Source: Torreya grandis
Lineage: Eukaryota; Streptophyta; Pinopsida; Cupressales; Taxaceae
Direction of reading: 5' to 3'
DNA length: 64,000 nucleotides
Assembly (NCBI GenBank): GCA_037957365.1
Contig: JARHVA010002426.1
Location: 2,412,001-2,476,000 of the forward strand
In this document: positions 1 to 12,012 of the stretch, in pieces
Numbering within the stretch: the first letter of the stretch is position 1
How the letters are laid out: the number at the start of each line of letters is the position of its first letter
Notes under the pieces: model-generated
Told to the model about the DNA's origin: nothing
Databases searched by the model: none
The model's input: only the letters and a program-made list of their open reading frames with translations
Program-made: the position numbers and the translations under genes

Positions 1-924
1 AATTTGTAGGGAAAGCCATCAATGCTAGGAGCTTTGTCATTAGCCATGTGAGAGACTACCTCATGCAAATCATCAATATTAAGGGGCCTTTCACAAGCCA
101 CTAGTTGGGTGGGAGTGAGTTTGCATGGCACCACTATGAGGCATTGCTAGGGGATAATTTCATGCTCAGCCAAGTAGGCTTGAGATTTGAACACTTGTTG
201 ATAATGGTAGACAAAGGCTTGAACAATATGTGGGGTCTCTGTATGTTTTTTCCAGCCTCAAAGACGACTTGAATTTGTTTTTTCAAGTTTTTAGTTCACA
301 ACATTTGAAATAACTCATTTAAATCTTTGTCACCAATCTTAAGCCAATGAAACTTGGCTTTGACTTGGGCTCCTTGGGAATTATAGTTGTCTACAATCTG
401 AATATAGTGTCTTAAGGAGGTAAATCTGACCTACAATATCTCATTGAAGATATATTTTTCTAGGTCTAAATAAAGTTGCATGACTCAGCTATAAGGAAGT
501 AGTAGAGTAAGAGTGTGTCTAAATTTTAGCAAGTTGGCAGCCATAGATTCATAAAAAGTGAGAGGTCCTTCTGATGGCATCATCCCACAAAAAAATACAA
601 CCATATTCTTGAGAAGGATGTGGATCCAAATTCCAAATTCTAATGTACACTATAGTGGACCCATGTTTGATCAAAGAGGTGTTTATGAAGAATTATGTTT
701 TGTGGACTTTGGGTTTCATAAAATTCCATGTCACTCTAAACTAAATAAGGGAGTGGTCAAAAAGCCCAAAATCTAGTATCACCTACACCAAAGGACAAAA
801 ACTATTATCAAAGGAGAAGTACAATTAGGTGGACATCAATGCCCTATCTAAATGCTTTTGAACCCAAACAGGGCCTTCCTTGAAATTACTCTAGATGTAC
901 CAAAATCCATCTCCAAGTTGGTGC
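1..924 (-). pseudogene. LINE ORF2 fragment, endonuclease C-terminus and start of RT (copy 1)
   Basis: Read on the minus strand, this is the middle of a plant L1-type LINE ORF2. It carries the end of the apurinic-type endonuclease, including a readable DHS near 740, then a linker with HWLKIGDKD near 350 (compare WLKEGDRN in plant LINEs), and reaches the start of the reverse transcriptase at the window edge. It runs side by side with 14,022-14,955 of the second copy. Stops and frameshifts are frequent, so it is a dead relic. The element is cut at 924 by an LTR retrotransposon and resumes near 8,203. The remaining RT lies outside the window to the left. Confidence 0.8.
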
Positions 925-1429
925 ATTTAGATGTGCTTGTAGATGTATTGGGTGGTTGTATGCAGAGAATAGGGAAGTTTGTCTCAATGGTCTTCCTTGT
1001 ACTCTTCTTTAATTTTTTAATATTTTCCAACCCCTTCTAAATTAACTTTGAATGGGATTTAGAAATCTATTGGTCATGGGTCAAATATATTCACGTTAGG
1101 CTGATAAGAAGAAGGATAGGAACCAGAAGGAAGTGACCATTGGAGATAAAAATATAACTAGATAGGAACATCAAAAATGGACACCCTAGTGTCTGATGCT
1201 ATAGTCCAAGTTGGGTGCTATTATCATACAGGTGTGTGACCTAGGAGGATAGAATTATCACAAGAAATACAGCCTGGTTGAGCTGGAATAAGGTCTTGAA
1301 TGTCTATGGATGACTGGGAATAAGCAAAAAGATTTCTAGAAGGTTCATGAGAGCATGCAAGAGGGACCTATGGATTGGGTGTCACAAGCCACACTCAAGC
1401 TACCAATTTTCACATTTTATATGACTAAA
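925..1429 (-). repeat. Left LTR (3' LTR in element orientation)
   Basis: This is the direct repeat partner of 7689-8194. Shared landmarks include GATGTGCTTGTAG at the left, GGACACCCTAG in the middle and CATTTTATATGACTA at the right. On the minus strand the repeat should open with TGTAGTC, but this copy reads TTTAGTC, so the terminal dinucleotide has been lost. The left boundary is where similarity between the two repeats begins and is uncertain by about 10 bp. Confidence 0.75.
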
Positions 1430-1440
1430 TTTCCCCCTGC
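1430..1440 (-). other. Polypurine tract
   Basis: The minus strand reads GCAGGGGGAAA immediately upstream of the LTR start. This is the expected place and composition for the plus-strand priming site of an LTR retrotransposon, and it fixes the element's orientation as minus. Confidence 0.7.
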
Positions 1441-4400
1441 ATTTATTCTAGTGATGCAAAAAAGTGAAATACTAAGATAAAGGAAAAATAGAAAGAGTAC
1501 CTAAACTTACCTTCAAGGGTGAAACTCATGAAGCTATATGATGTTAGGTGTGCATAGAGAGAGCATGTTGTGAAGTTTAAATCTGAAAGAGGAAACAAAG
1601 AGTAGATCATTTCTTACTAGATACACTATATATAAAATAAGAATGTAGAAAAGTTGGGTAAGAGAGGGAAGAAGAGAAAGGAAAAAATACACCTCACCAG
1701 GTACATGAACCAATACAAAACCTATTGTGATGCTGAGTGATGTTATATGTGTGTTGGGTATGTGTTGTACCAAGAGTAATATCATGAACGGAGTTGAGTG
1801 ATCAATTATCTGAGAGTGGCTCAAAAATGTAAAGGCTAGACCTTTGGCTCCATCATCACCCACTAAGTGAATATATGTGGTCATGTGTGTGCTAATCAAT
1901 GTTTGAACTATGTGTCCAATCCCTTTGATTAGGTGGCTCAAGAATAAAAGGCTAGCTAGTACTTTCGATCTATCATTGCCCTATGATGTGAAGTTATGAA
2001 CTGATACTAGTATGAAATGTGTGTCATATGAGACGAGTCTTAAATCCCATGAATGTTTTATAATCTAATAATGTGGCATGGATAGCCAAATGTGTGCTAA
2101 AAACTAGGCCACTCTTTTCCACTTGGAAAAGGTGGAGATTAGGCTTGTATGAAAGCTACTCTGAAATTGCATAATAGGCTTATGTAAAAGCCACTCAAAA
2201 ATTATGCCAACCACTTACAGATGGAATAAGACACACAAATTTTGATAATAATTGGGTAATATACTGAACTTAGAAAGAAAATAAGTTAAATGTGTCGCAT
2301 ACATTGCCCCCAATCACTAGTATCTAAAACATGGATTCTAGTCTAGAAGTTATATCAACTGCCTAATCTAAAACTGGAAGTGAGAACCATCATGCCATGC
2401 ATGATGCCTCTTATATCTGGATTCTTTGAGAAAAATTATACTAAAATTATTGATTTTGAACTAAACTATTGCTAACAAAACTGTAACTAGTCTTACTTTC
2501 TGTTTGTTTCTAGAAAATCTATTGTTGTTGTTTGGATAGGAGTGCTGAAATGTGACACCCTGCTATCTGGTGTTATAGTCCAACATTTTCACTCTTGTCC
2601 TATGCTGATTCTTATGACTGTTCTATAATTATCACTATTTTTATTTTTTGTTCTACCTCATTTGAAGTCTAGATATTGTTCTATGTGTTATGAAAGTTAA
2701 TTTTTTGACTGGTAGGAGCTCTAATCTCTGTGACAAAACCCTTGTTTATTGCCCGCTCTTCTAAGAGTAGGAATGAAGACCCGGTAATAACTGACCTTAG
2801 AAGAAAGAGCCCTACAAGTGTGTTATGATACAAAATACATGATATAATAATGATAATTGACAAGATATCTCAAGATATAACATGGTTTGTAATGGATATT
2901 TTTAGATCAACAGGGGTATGCCTAGATAGATATAATAATTTAATAGCATGTGCAATATAATGAACTAGAATTGAAAGTCTAGTCAGTTGTTAATTATTAT
3001 TTGCCAATGAGGGATGGATCATGATGTCCATTAATGCATCCAAAAAATTAAGATAATGCATGATGTGGATCATGTCATTGCAAACAATTGAAAAATAATC
3101 AAGCAACAAGCACACAATGTAAGAAGCAAGAAGCATACAAGAGTGGCCAAGGGGCCAAGAAAACAAGGGACATGGACACATGTCACTCAAACTATAAATT
3201 AAGCATACAAGGCATGTTTAAATTCCACATACACATATAATTGGAAATAAGCAAGGTTGACATGAAAGCCACAATCACATAGAAGAGTAAAAGCAAAGGA
3301 CATTGGAAAATGTCCTAAGGCACACACAAGAATAGAATCAAAGGACATTGGCAAATATCTTAAGACACATATAGTAGATAAAATAGGAACTAAGAAATGT
3401 AATCACATCTATCTATGTAAAAAAACAAAGGAAAGCATGTAAATAATATAAATACAATCACATTTAACTAATCAAAAATAGAAGTAAAACTATACAAAAC
3501 ATGGAGTACAAGACTAGGTTTATACTAATAGATAAACAAGTGCTATATACTAGTGAAATGTTGATAGAGTAATTTATGTAAGCTAATAAATAATATACAT
3601 CAACATGATAAGTAGAGTATGTGGTGTATGAGTGACATAACCTAAATGATGTAGTCATGTAGAAGGTGCCCCCAATGGGTAAATATATCGATGTATGTCT
3701 CGAATGTTGAAGTATGATCCTTCCTCAATGGGTATAGTAAAGCAATAAAGGATCTGGATGTTACTGCACACACTCAAAGAAGATCAAGTGAATCATGGTA
3801 ATGTAGATAGATTGATAAACAATAGCATAGAACAACAAAATGTAAGTCTAGTATAGTAGTAGAAATGTAAAGCATGGATAATGCATACAATAATTAGAAT
3901 GTTTTTGTATTTTTTTTAATTATTTGAATGCTTTTGGTATTTTGGAATATTTGAATGTTTTTGTATGTATGAAATAATCTATATTCAATCAATCATAAAG
4001 CAAACTATGTAGAATTAATATTGATAAGATATGATACTAACCGATGAGTCTCATGGGAGACTCCCTATCATGGTGTCATGTATCAAGGAGAGAGATCATG
4101 CGTGATCATGAAGCATGATGGAGAGGATGATACTATAACTATAAAAGTTACGTATGCTATAAATTCTCTAAAATCTCTGAAGTAGAAATCAACTATGAAG
4201 TTCCTGTATAACTTTGAGAAGTGGATGTGATTGTGGGGTTATTAAGGATCCATCTGGTGGTAGGAAAAGCTCTCTAAACACATGGTCTATGTGTAGATAA
4301 ATGAGACTTCAATGATACTACCATAGGTGTAAGCATTATGTCTAAAACCTATCTAGAATCTTGAAATTATGGTTTCTATAAAAGATTTCTCCATAGAGGA

Positions 4401-4540
4401 GTATGAACTCTCTGTGATAACAAGGAACGCATCGACTATGTCTGAATCCAAACTAGAGGAAGAATTATAACTAGTGGAGAAGCTTAAACTAGTGACTAAA
4501 AAGTAGAAGATGGATCTCAAGTGAGGAGTGGTAACTTATA
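1441..4540 (-). other. Internal region of the gypsy element, no recognisable coding domain
   Basis: Three kilobases lie between the protease remnant and the polypurine tract. Minus-strand frames are full of stops and I recognise no RT, RNase H or integrase motif. The longest open stretch (1534-1941, minus) is hydrophobic and low in information. A segment near 2,530-2,600 resembles part of the LTR. Confidence 0.5.
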
Positions 4541-4559
4541 TAAAACTCCACCAACTGTA

Positions 4560-4970
4560 ATAATTTGATTAGCATGAATGAATTTTACAAATTTATAAAC
4601 TATATAAGGTATTGCTCGAAGTTTATGAGTTTTTTGTCAACCAAGTAACATATCTAAAACTCCTCCACTGGGAATAATAGTAAATGGTGTGGCCACATGT
4701 GTTGCACCAACATATAGAGGAAGTATAATCTCACTCAATGAACTTTGTATATGCCCATTGAAGCCACTGATAATTGTGTCTATCAGGGTTAAATCATGCA
4801 CTAAATATCCCAAATGCTATAATAATATCATAGTGCACATGTTTACACTGGATCTGTTATCTATGAGAACACTATGAATATGATGATTATGAATGTAAGC
4901 TCTGGTAAAGAGTGCATGGTAATCTAAATTATCTTGAACTATCTCTTGCTCTTAGAAGGAGATCAAAGGT
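4560..4970 (-). pseudogene. Gypsy aspartic protease remnant
   Basis: Minus-strand reading gives a retropepsin-like order: a stretch with VLIDNRSSVNM near 4,850 where plant gypsy proteases have LVDTGSS, then a flap-like segment, then HKLRAIPYIVYKFVKF near 4,600, which matches the conserved LHxLRAIPSTYHQxLKF region. The catalytic D-T-G reads D-N-R, so the enzyme would be inactive. Several stops and a frameshift occur. It lies downstream of gag in element order, as expected for gag-PR. Confidence 0.6.
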
Positions 4971-4999
4971 CTAACTAGAACTATAGAATTGTATACACC

Positions 5000-5629
5000 A
5001 ATCATGCTACTCAAAGAATGTGACTCAAGTGAAAGTGATCTATATGTATCTAGTGGTGGATATTCATGATATGTATGGTGAAAACCTGATGTGTCCCCTA
5101 TCTCATATTGAGAATGTTATGGAAAAGGATCTAAAAAAATGTTTAAAGCCTTGTTTTGTGTTTGCTTTGCCTATGGAGGCTCTACTGGAATGCCAAGATC
5201 AATAAAAATACCATTTATCAAGTCTTTTATCTTTTGTTTCAAAATAATTCATCTATTTATTGTGTGGCCTGGTGTTCGATGAAAATCACAAAATGCATTA
5301 TGATCATATCCCCATGGAAGAGGCTTTATTTGGTCAACTTCCCAAATAGGAGGGAAAGATATGATATACATTCCAATACTTGATGTATGACTCTGGCTAG
5401 ATAAACAAGTAGACTGGTAAAGGTTCATCGAGGAGGTGTTGATAAAACCACTTGCTGAGGGGGCTCTGAAGCCACATTGACTATAGGTTGATCTTGACTT
5501 TTGTTATCATTGACCTTGACTTTGTATGGGACTTTGTTGTTACTCTTGTTTGTTGTTTATAATATACTTGTGTACTTGAGTTTTCCCATTGAAATTAGTT
5601 TGGCTTCCCTTTCCTTTAGTGTATAACAT
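5000..5629 (-). pseudogene. Linker between gag and protease
   Basis: Decayed minus-strand coding sequence between the gag domain and the protease. Q/K/S-rich fragments near 5,480-5,560 resemble the low-complexity linker of plant gypsy polyproteins. No zinc knuckle could be read with confidence. Confidence 0.4.
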
Positions 5630-6266
5630 AACTCAGTGAAGGAAGAGAAAATTTTGAATATTATTGACTCATGCAAAACTAGAAGAAGACTTTGTTTGAA
5701 GAGATCTTGTAACTATTGATCGACCATGGGGCTAGTCATTTTAGCCAAGATAGTCTTATATTGAAGAATATAATATATGAGATGCTCATTTGACCTTTAT
5801 TTCTATTGTGCAACTTGGGCATATGAAACCTTATCACTAATATTAATGGTGAAATGAGCTAGAAGAATGTCAGCTAAAGGATTGAATGCATTGACTGATT
5901 AATTTGATAGACTATAAAACCATTGTAAAGCATAATCCTTCAGACTCCGTGAAAATAGTTTGATCAATATCTACTCATTTAGCACATAGTATAAGCATGC
6001 TACATGAAAATATTTCAAATGTGTTTCTGGATCACCCTTGCCATCAAATAGAGTGAGCTTGGGTTGAAAAAACATGGTGGCAAGGGTGTAGAAGCAGTAT
6101 GACTTGTCAATGGTGTATGCAATAAAATAAAGGAATCCAAAGCCTGTGTAGGTCTAGAGGCACCTTGATCAAAATATAACACCTTGGATTGAAGATATTT
6201 TATCTCTTGAAAAAGGGCTACCACATCAGGAGACAAAGATGTACTAGTTATAGTTGGTGGTGGCAT
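5630..6266 (-). pseudogene. Gypsy gag remnant (Retrotrans_gag type)
   Basis: The minus strand starts with an open piece beginning MPPPTITS at 6,266. After a frameshift the core gag domain reads from about 6,075: PKLTLFDGKGDPETHLKYF, then ALQWFYSLSN and NAFNPLADILLAHFTINI. This matches plant Ty3-gypsy gag, which has DGKGDPxxHLxxF, then WFxxLPxxSIxSFxxLxxxFLxxF. At least six stops are present. Gag would package element RNA in cytoplasmic particles; this copy cannot. The missing RT places it with gag-carrying non-autonomous elements. Confidence 0.75.
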
Positions 6267-6677
6267 AGAGGAAGGTTGGACTGCTATAGGGGGTTATTGA
6301 GACATAGTTGCCCCCATAGTGTCATTTACAACTAGTTGTTTTGTGGATTGAGAGGATTGACCATTGTTTTCTTTTTCTTTCTATTTTTGTATTATTTTAA
6401 TCATATCATTTTAAATATCAGGGTGTTTAGTTAAGATTTCTTGAAGTTCCCTTTTATCAGTTTCATCAAAACTAGTATATTGCACTATTTTTAAAATAGG
6501 AAATAAATTGAAAATTGATTGACTTTTTTGTAATAATTTATAGTAAACAAAGAGCTATGGAAGGAAAGTACTGACTATAGGAAATGTAAATTCCAAAAGG
6601 AAAAACTAAAAAGTGCCTAAAAAAGATATGAAGCTAACAAACAATGTAAGGTGATACATCAAAAGCAAGGGGACCTT

Positions 6678-6945
6678 GTATATGCAACTAGGGTTCTGAA
6701 ATATGATATTTTAAAAATTTACTATAAAATTTTAAAAATTAGAGTGAATTTTTAATTTAAATATGCTAATAAAAATTCAAAAAAATATTAGAAAAATTTT
6801 GATTTAAAGAGCCCTGGTATATGCAACTAGGGTTTGAAAGAAAATATATTTTTTAAAATTATTATGAAATTTTAAAAATTAATGTGAATTTATGATTTGA
6901 ATATACAATTAAAAAATCAAAAAAATATTTAAAAAATAATCAAGG
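6678..6945. repeat. Two-copy tandem repeat, about 135 bp period
   Basis: Two adjacent AT-rich units both open with TATATGCAACTAGGGTT (about 6,678 and 6,820) and continue with TTTTAAAAATTA and a run of A-rich words. They lie in the leader between the gypsy 5' LTR and gag. No function is evident. Confidence 0.65.
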
Positions 6946-7688
6946 AATTTACCCTAGGGTTTCTAAGGTTTTTATGTGCAAATGAAGTAAGTTAGGTTCA
7001 CCAAATGATTTAACAATTTTGGGAATATTGGAGTCTTACTCTTAATTTAATTAAAGTTCTGAGTTGATTAAATGAGTAAATAATATTTCAATAATTTAAC
7101 TACTATTTTGTATTTATTTATCTATATTTATAACCTTTCTATAAATAACAATAAATTAGAAGAAAATTAGACTTAGCTAAAAATTAAATGAAACCACTGA
7201 GACAAGGTATTGAATTTACTGTGAAGGATAGGGAAAGTGTCATAAATCAAGATCTAGATTTTGTTTTGTGAAAGGATAGGAGAGCTAAAATAGGACACCC
7301 TAGGGTCCGATGCTAAAGTCATGTTCTATCATTGTCATCCTAAAGACCTGAGTTTTATGGGTTTTGTTCACTACACTTGTGTGAGCCTGTCTATGATATT
7401 TTGACTGTTGAAGTCTATGAAACTCCTTGAAGAGCTGATTTAATATTTAAACCCTAGAATTCATTGTATTTTGATCAATTTTGAGAAACAAGGGGGGTTA
7501 GTGTGTGTAAGATGCACTAAACGTGTATCTACACCCTTTATGTAGGTATAATGCGTACATACCAAAACTCTGAAGAGGGATCAAGCCATATGTAGTTATT
7601 CCACTTGATGTGCTTTGTGAAATAGTTTTATGAAGATGAAAAAATGCTAAACTAGGTGTGTTTGAGGGGGTTAGGGATTGTTGTGAGG
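6946..7688. other. Gypsy leader, no gene seen
   Basis: AT-rich leader between the 5' LTR and gag. It contains one LTR-like segment at about 7,255-7,330 with GGACACCCTAGGGTC. No standard tRNA-iMet primer site (TGGTATCAGAGC) was found next to the LTR. Confidence 0.4.
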
Positions 7689-8194
7689 ATTTAGATGTGC
7701 TTGTAGCTGAATGGGTGGTTGTATGTAGATAACAAAGAAGTTTGCCTCAATGGTTTTGCTTGTATTCTTGTTTGCTTTTGTAATATTTTCCAACCCATTA
7801 TAAATTAAATTTGAATGGACTTTTATAGAGATCTGTTGGTCATGGGTCTAATGTATTTGCATTAGGTCGACAAGAATAAGGATAGGAACTGGAAGGAAGT
7901 GACCATTGGAGCTAAAAATGCAATTGGATAAGAGCATCAAAAAAGGACACCCTAGGGTCTAGTGGTATAGTCCAAGTTTGGTGATATTGTTTTATAAGTG
8001 TAGGACCTAGGGGATGGAATTATCATAAGAAATGCAGCCTAGTTGAGCTAGAGTCAAGTCTTGAAAGTCTATGGATGACTAGGAATGAGCAAAAAGGTGT
8101 CTAGAAGGGTCATAAGAGCATGCAAGAGGGACCTATGGGTTGAGTGGCACAAGCTACACTCAAACTACCAATTTTCACATTTTATATGACTACA
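7689..8194 (-). repeat. Right LTR (5' LTR in element orientation)
   Basis: Direct repeat partner of 925-1429. On the minus strand it opens with TGTAGTCATATAAAA at 8,194, a proper TG start. The two LTRs differ at many positions by eye, so the insertion is old, though younger than the duplication of the LINE segment it interrupts. Confidence 0.75.
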
Positions 8195-8202
8195 GTGTCC
8201 AT

Positions 8203-9370
8203 GCCAGATTACACTAAGTGTGGTCTCCACCTTGAATAAATGAATGTGATCACCACTCCATATCCTACCTCATGATTGCTAGGAAGAATGATTATATTAT
8301 GTCAGATGGAAACTGACAAACGTTAATAAAAAATATGACACCTTGACTTATTGTAAACAAAGGATGTCCATCTTTGAAAACTTCCTTCTTAAATCATGCA
8401 CAATAAACTTGTGTTTTGGGTTGGTGAGATCCTAAATATTCCATGAAAAGCAATTCATAGATGACAAGTGTCGAGGGACATATCCTTTGAGTCTAGACCT
8501 TCTAGGGCATCATACTAATTATGTATAAATTTCCCATTGTTGACACTTAAAAATCATCAAATTACTTCTTCACAGTAGGGTCAGCTTGGTACTCTCCTTC
8601 CTCTAACTCGTCACTCTTTCGGGGAGGGATACAAGAGCATTTGAGTGTATCTTGCAAAGTAGGAAATGGAAGAGTGGCTGGATTTGAGTCTAAAAATTTA
8701 GAAGAACTAGGCACAAATGCCTCAAAACCTTAGGAAAAGATGTTAGTATCTAGGGGTTGTTAAATACCCGAGGCGTTTCAACCAATTTTGAGGCTTTAGT
8801 CTAAGGAGGCTCTTTCTCAACAAGATCCTAATCCTATGGGCCATTGCTCAAAGATGGATTGCCTCTTTTGGGAGCAATAAATACATTTGTGGCTTTGGAG
8901 TAATTTTTATTCTTCCTTACCATAGTCCATCCGTTCTCAGTTGGTTTTTTTCTAGCTTACAAAGAGGGCTTTGGGGGAGAGGAGAAGTAGTTAGACACAT
9001 TATTGCGAGCCAACTGAAGGGGATAATCCGAAATCTTATGTTCTGTGGCTTGGAAGTGAAATCAAGTGTTAGGAAAGTTGATAGATAAGACTCATTGAGA
9101 GTGCCTCACATCCCCAACTTGAATTTTCACTAACTCCTTGAGGTCTTGGGAGAGGTTTGCTTCTACATAGACCCTTTTTTATGGTCTAGTAGAGTATGTT
9201 ATTATGTCATTGAGCTGTTTGTTAGATATATGATAACAAAGTTAAAGTTTGGATCCTTTTGTAGTGTGTTTTATATTCCAATCTTTGATGAGGGGTATAA
9301 AGGGACAACACCTCTACCATTGTCATAGGGAGTCCCGTGGGTGGAAAAAAATTTGAGTCAAATCCTTGTT
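8203..9370 (-). pseudogene. LINE copy 1, 5' portion (ORF1 tail and endonuclease N-terminus)
   Basis: Continuation of the LINE interrupted at 924. It parallels 15,220-16,385 of copy 2 almost throughout. The minus strand includes the start of the endonuclease and the ORF1 C-terminal region, with a K/P-rich segment near 8,940-9,000. Frames are broken by many stops. Confidence 0.7.
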
Positions 9371-10364
9371 TCCAAGAAGGCAAATTCTACCGAATTCTAT
9401 TATTTAGAAGGAAAGTTCTAATGGTATTTTTTCACTCTATTTTTAGGTAGAATCCTAATATTATTTTACCAATTAGCCATATTTATATTTTTAGAGTTCA
9501 CATGTAATCTACACAAAAAATTCACATGTATTTTGTTCATCTTAAAATTAATAAAACATGATATCTTGCATCATAGATATTTCCTTATCTAAAATTTTAC
9601 CATGCAAACCTTATATTTTATCTTATACATAAGTATTTTACCCATTTAATTATTTATATTATGTTTTTGTTATTGTAGAATATATATTTTACTAACATTA
9701 TGGAAGTAGAGATGTTGACTATACTATTGTGTTATGAAAAAGATGTATTTACAAAAATGAGTGTTGGTTATTTATTGTGAATACATAATTGAAAATAAAT
9801 AAAATTATTAAATGATTATTCTACAATTTTATTATGAAGAAAATAAATTCTTTGTATGTTATCTTAGGATAGATTGTGTCCCTCAAGTAAAAATTGTTGA
9901 GTTGGTTAAGTAAATTTTTTAATCAAGTGATGTTTTCTTAACTCATATTTTAAGGAAATGTGGATTCCCTAAATATTTTATGTGTTAGACATTGTAAATA
10001 TTGATATTATATTTCAAATAAAATAACTTAAAATGTTACTTATTTTTAAATTCAAATTAAAAAAATATATATACTGAAAAAAAAATGTTGCTTGATATAG
10101 AATGAAAGACTATTTAACTTTTGTTTAATTTTTTTTGAATACAACCTCTAATTTCATTTAAGAGAATGTTATTCTATGATTATATATATGAAATTACAAT
10201 CATATATATATGCCTTTATGTCAATTTTGAAAATTAGTTTAATAAAATTTTATATTATTTTATTATAAATATTAAGCTTCAAGTTATAAATGTGGAAGTT
10301 TCAAATAGTTTCTTCAAATACACAATCCATTTAATACAAAAATAAATAGAGAACAATGTTATGA
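9371..10364. other. Duplicated non-coding spacer
   Basis: AT-rich and without a credible gene, but closely similar to 16,385-17,371. Shared words include ACACAAAAAATTCACATGTA and TATGGAAGTAGAGATGTTGAC. Because similarity extends beyond the LINE into the next element, this is segmental duplication rather than two independent LINE insertions. Confidence 0.7.
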
Positions 10365-10629
10365 TGTTGGTGTAGAATATTTATTATTCTATTTATTTAT
10401 TAAATGGATTATTCCTACATATGTCACTTGTCTTAGCTTTTAAGGTAGTTAGTTTCCACTCGTCTTAGCTAAGTGGTTGTTACATATTTGTTTTCTACTA
10501 GTTTACTAGTAGTTAACTCCATGATTCTAGGTGGAAGTTGTATGTTTCTTTTCCTATATAAGACACCTAATTTAAATCTATTTATCAAGAAAGATAATTA
10601 TTGCACATTCTATTTATCTTTCTTTTTTT

Positions 10630-10682
10630 TTTGGCAGCCGCGTGGGCGGCGGGGGGGGGGAGGCGGAGGGGGAGGCGGGTAG
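10630..10682. repeat. G-rich low-complexity tract
   Basis: A 50 bp run of G with GGC and GGAGG units sits in otherwise AT-rich DNA, at the breakpoint between the truncated 5' LTR and the 3' internal remnant. The sequence could form a G-quadruplex. The open frame across it encodes only poly-glycine and is not a gene. Confidence 0.8.
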
Positions 10683-10807
10683 GGCATAATTTTTCCAACT
10701 AGGTTTTCTCCTTTTAATCCACTTTTTGAGAGTTGTATTATATGAGGGTACTTCATCAAGGCTTATTATCAAGATCCATCTTTTATTTTTCATCCACCTA
10801 AACTATG

Positions 10808-10879
10808 TTTAAGGTGGGGTGGGCAGGGGCTAGGGGGCGGGAGGTGGGAGACATGCGGGGGAGGAAGAGCGGGCGGCGG
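10808..10879. repeat. Expanded polypurine tract before the 3' LTR
   Basis: Starts as the normal copia tract (TTTAAGG) and continues as about 70 bp of GGGG, GGGCGGG and GGAGG words, ending exactly where the second LTR starts. A comparable but shorter expansion is at 18,179-18,214. Confidence 0.7.
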
Positions 10880-11230
10880 TGTTGATATAGGATATTTATT
10901 ATTATATTTATTAATTAAATGGAGAATCAGTACACATGTAGCTTCAACTTGCTTAGGTAATTATTTAGTCTATGTTTGTTAGTTGCCACTTTTCTTAACT
11001 TAGGAGTTGTTACACATTTGTTCTCCACTAGTCTAATATCAGTTAACTCCATAATTCTATGTGGAAGATGCATTTTATTTCTCCTATATGAGACAACTAT
11101 TGTATATATATTTATCAATCAAGTCAATGATTACATATCTTCTTGTATATTTCTAAATACAAACATGATCATTGTTGCAGAATTCTTGTGTGTTCATTCT
11201 ACTAGAAGATCACTTATTTGCCAATTTCAT

Positions 11231-12012
11231 GTGGAAAAAAACTTTATAAGCCACCTGTCCATAGTTTTAATCAATAAACTAATGGAATGAAGTAATTACC
11301 CACAACTATTTTATTTTATTTTTTAAAAATATCATGTTAATATTTTTAAAATATTTTTCCAGATGTTCTTTTGTAAGGTTACATCTTCTGTTAATTGCGC
11401 ATTTGACAAAACTTTTACGTATATTTGAATCCTTAGTATTTATTAATCCTGCCGACAGCAAGATTACTGGATTCAATTTTTTCTAAATATTAGAGTTTTT
11501 AATAGCCAATGAGGTGGCAAGATGTGACTTTTCTATGATTTAGAATGTAGCACTTCCGAATATGTTTTGAGGCATTGCCGGAGAATATTCACATTAGTAA
11601 TATTTTTTGGTAGTAAATTATTTATAGTCTCTTTTAAACCTTTTTTCTCAAGCGACTCTCGAATATGTGTTATCATTTCCTTCTTATCAACGTGCATTTA
11701 TATGACTAAAATAGAAATTAATAGCTTAAAGTTTTAAATTAATAATTGGAGAATCCCTAATTCAAATTTGAATTCAAGGTAAGAACTTCTTATATGGATT
11801 TGAGGAAAGAACTTCCTTTTGATGTTATATTTTTTTGATGAAATATATTTATATATTAACTTAACATAAATATGCAAATAATTTAAAAAAAAACATAGTT
11901 AGTATGAGAGCATGTAACACAGTCATAGTAAGCAGAGTTTAAGAGTCATAAATAAAATATTTTAAAATAATTAGGTAAAGCCTAGAAACAAGTCACATAA
12001 AAAAGGAGAACT
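11231..12012. other. No gene seen; probable LINE 3' UTR at the right
   Basis: AT-rich sequence between the LTR element and the end of LINE ORF2. The part nearest 12,000 is probably the 3' UTR of the minus-strand LINE. No clear poly(A) tail boundary was identified. Confidence 0.4.

Larger units (their letters stand above)
925..8194 (-). mobile_element. Non-autonomous Ty3-gypsy element (gag and protease only) inserted in LINE copy 1
   Basis: Two direct repeats of about 505 bp (925-1429 and 7689-8194) bound a 6.2 kb internal region. A purine tract on the minus strand abuts the left repeat, and gypsy gag and retropepsin remnants read on the minus strand, so transcription ran right to left. I searched the rest of the internal region by eye for RT, RNase H and integrase motifs and saw none. 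This suggests a non-autonomous derivative, or very heavy decay. The flanks are both LINE, but about 265 bp of LINE (equivalent to 14,955-15,220) is missing at the junction and I see no target duplication. The sequence GGACACCCTAGGGTC-like occurs in both LTRs and twice internally (about 2,550 and 7,290). Confidence 0.75.
10365..11230 (+). mobile_element. Internally deleted copia-like LTR element (copy 1)
   Basis: A truncated 5' LTR starts TGTTGGTGTAGAATATTT at 10,365. A short 3' internal remnant follows with GGGTACTTCATCAAGGC and CCACCTAAACTATGTTTAAGG, then a second LTR beginning TGTTGATATAGG at 10,880. No gag or pol is present. The polypurine zone has swollen into G-rich tracts. It corresponds to 17,372-18,798 and lies at the same position relative to the duplicated spacer. 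Confidence 0.65.

Noticed and set aside
1534..1941. 135-codon minus-strand open frame as a gene
   Set aside because: Hydrophobic, low-information sequence inside a gypsy element with no domain match and no supporting neighbours; best explained by chance in AT-rich DNA.
10473..10682. Glycine-rich small protein
   Set aside because: The glycine tail is a G-rich tract at an LTR breakpoint and the rest is LTR sequence.
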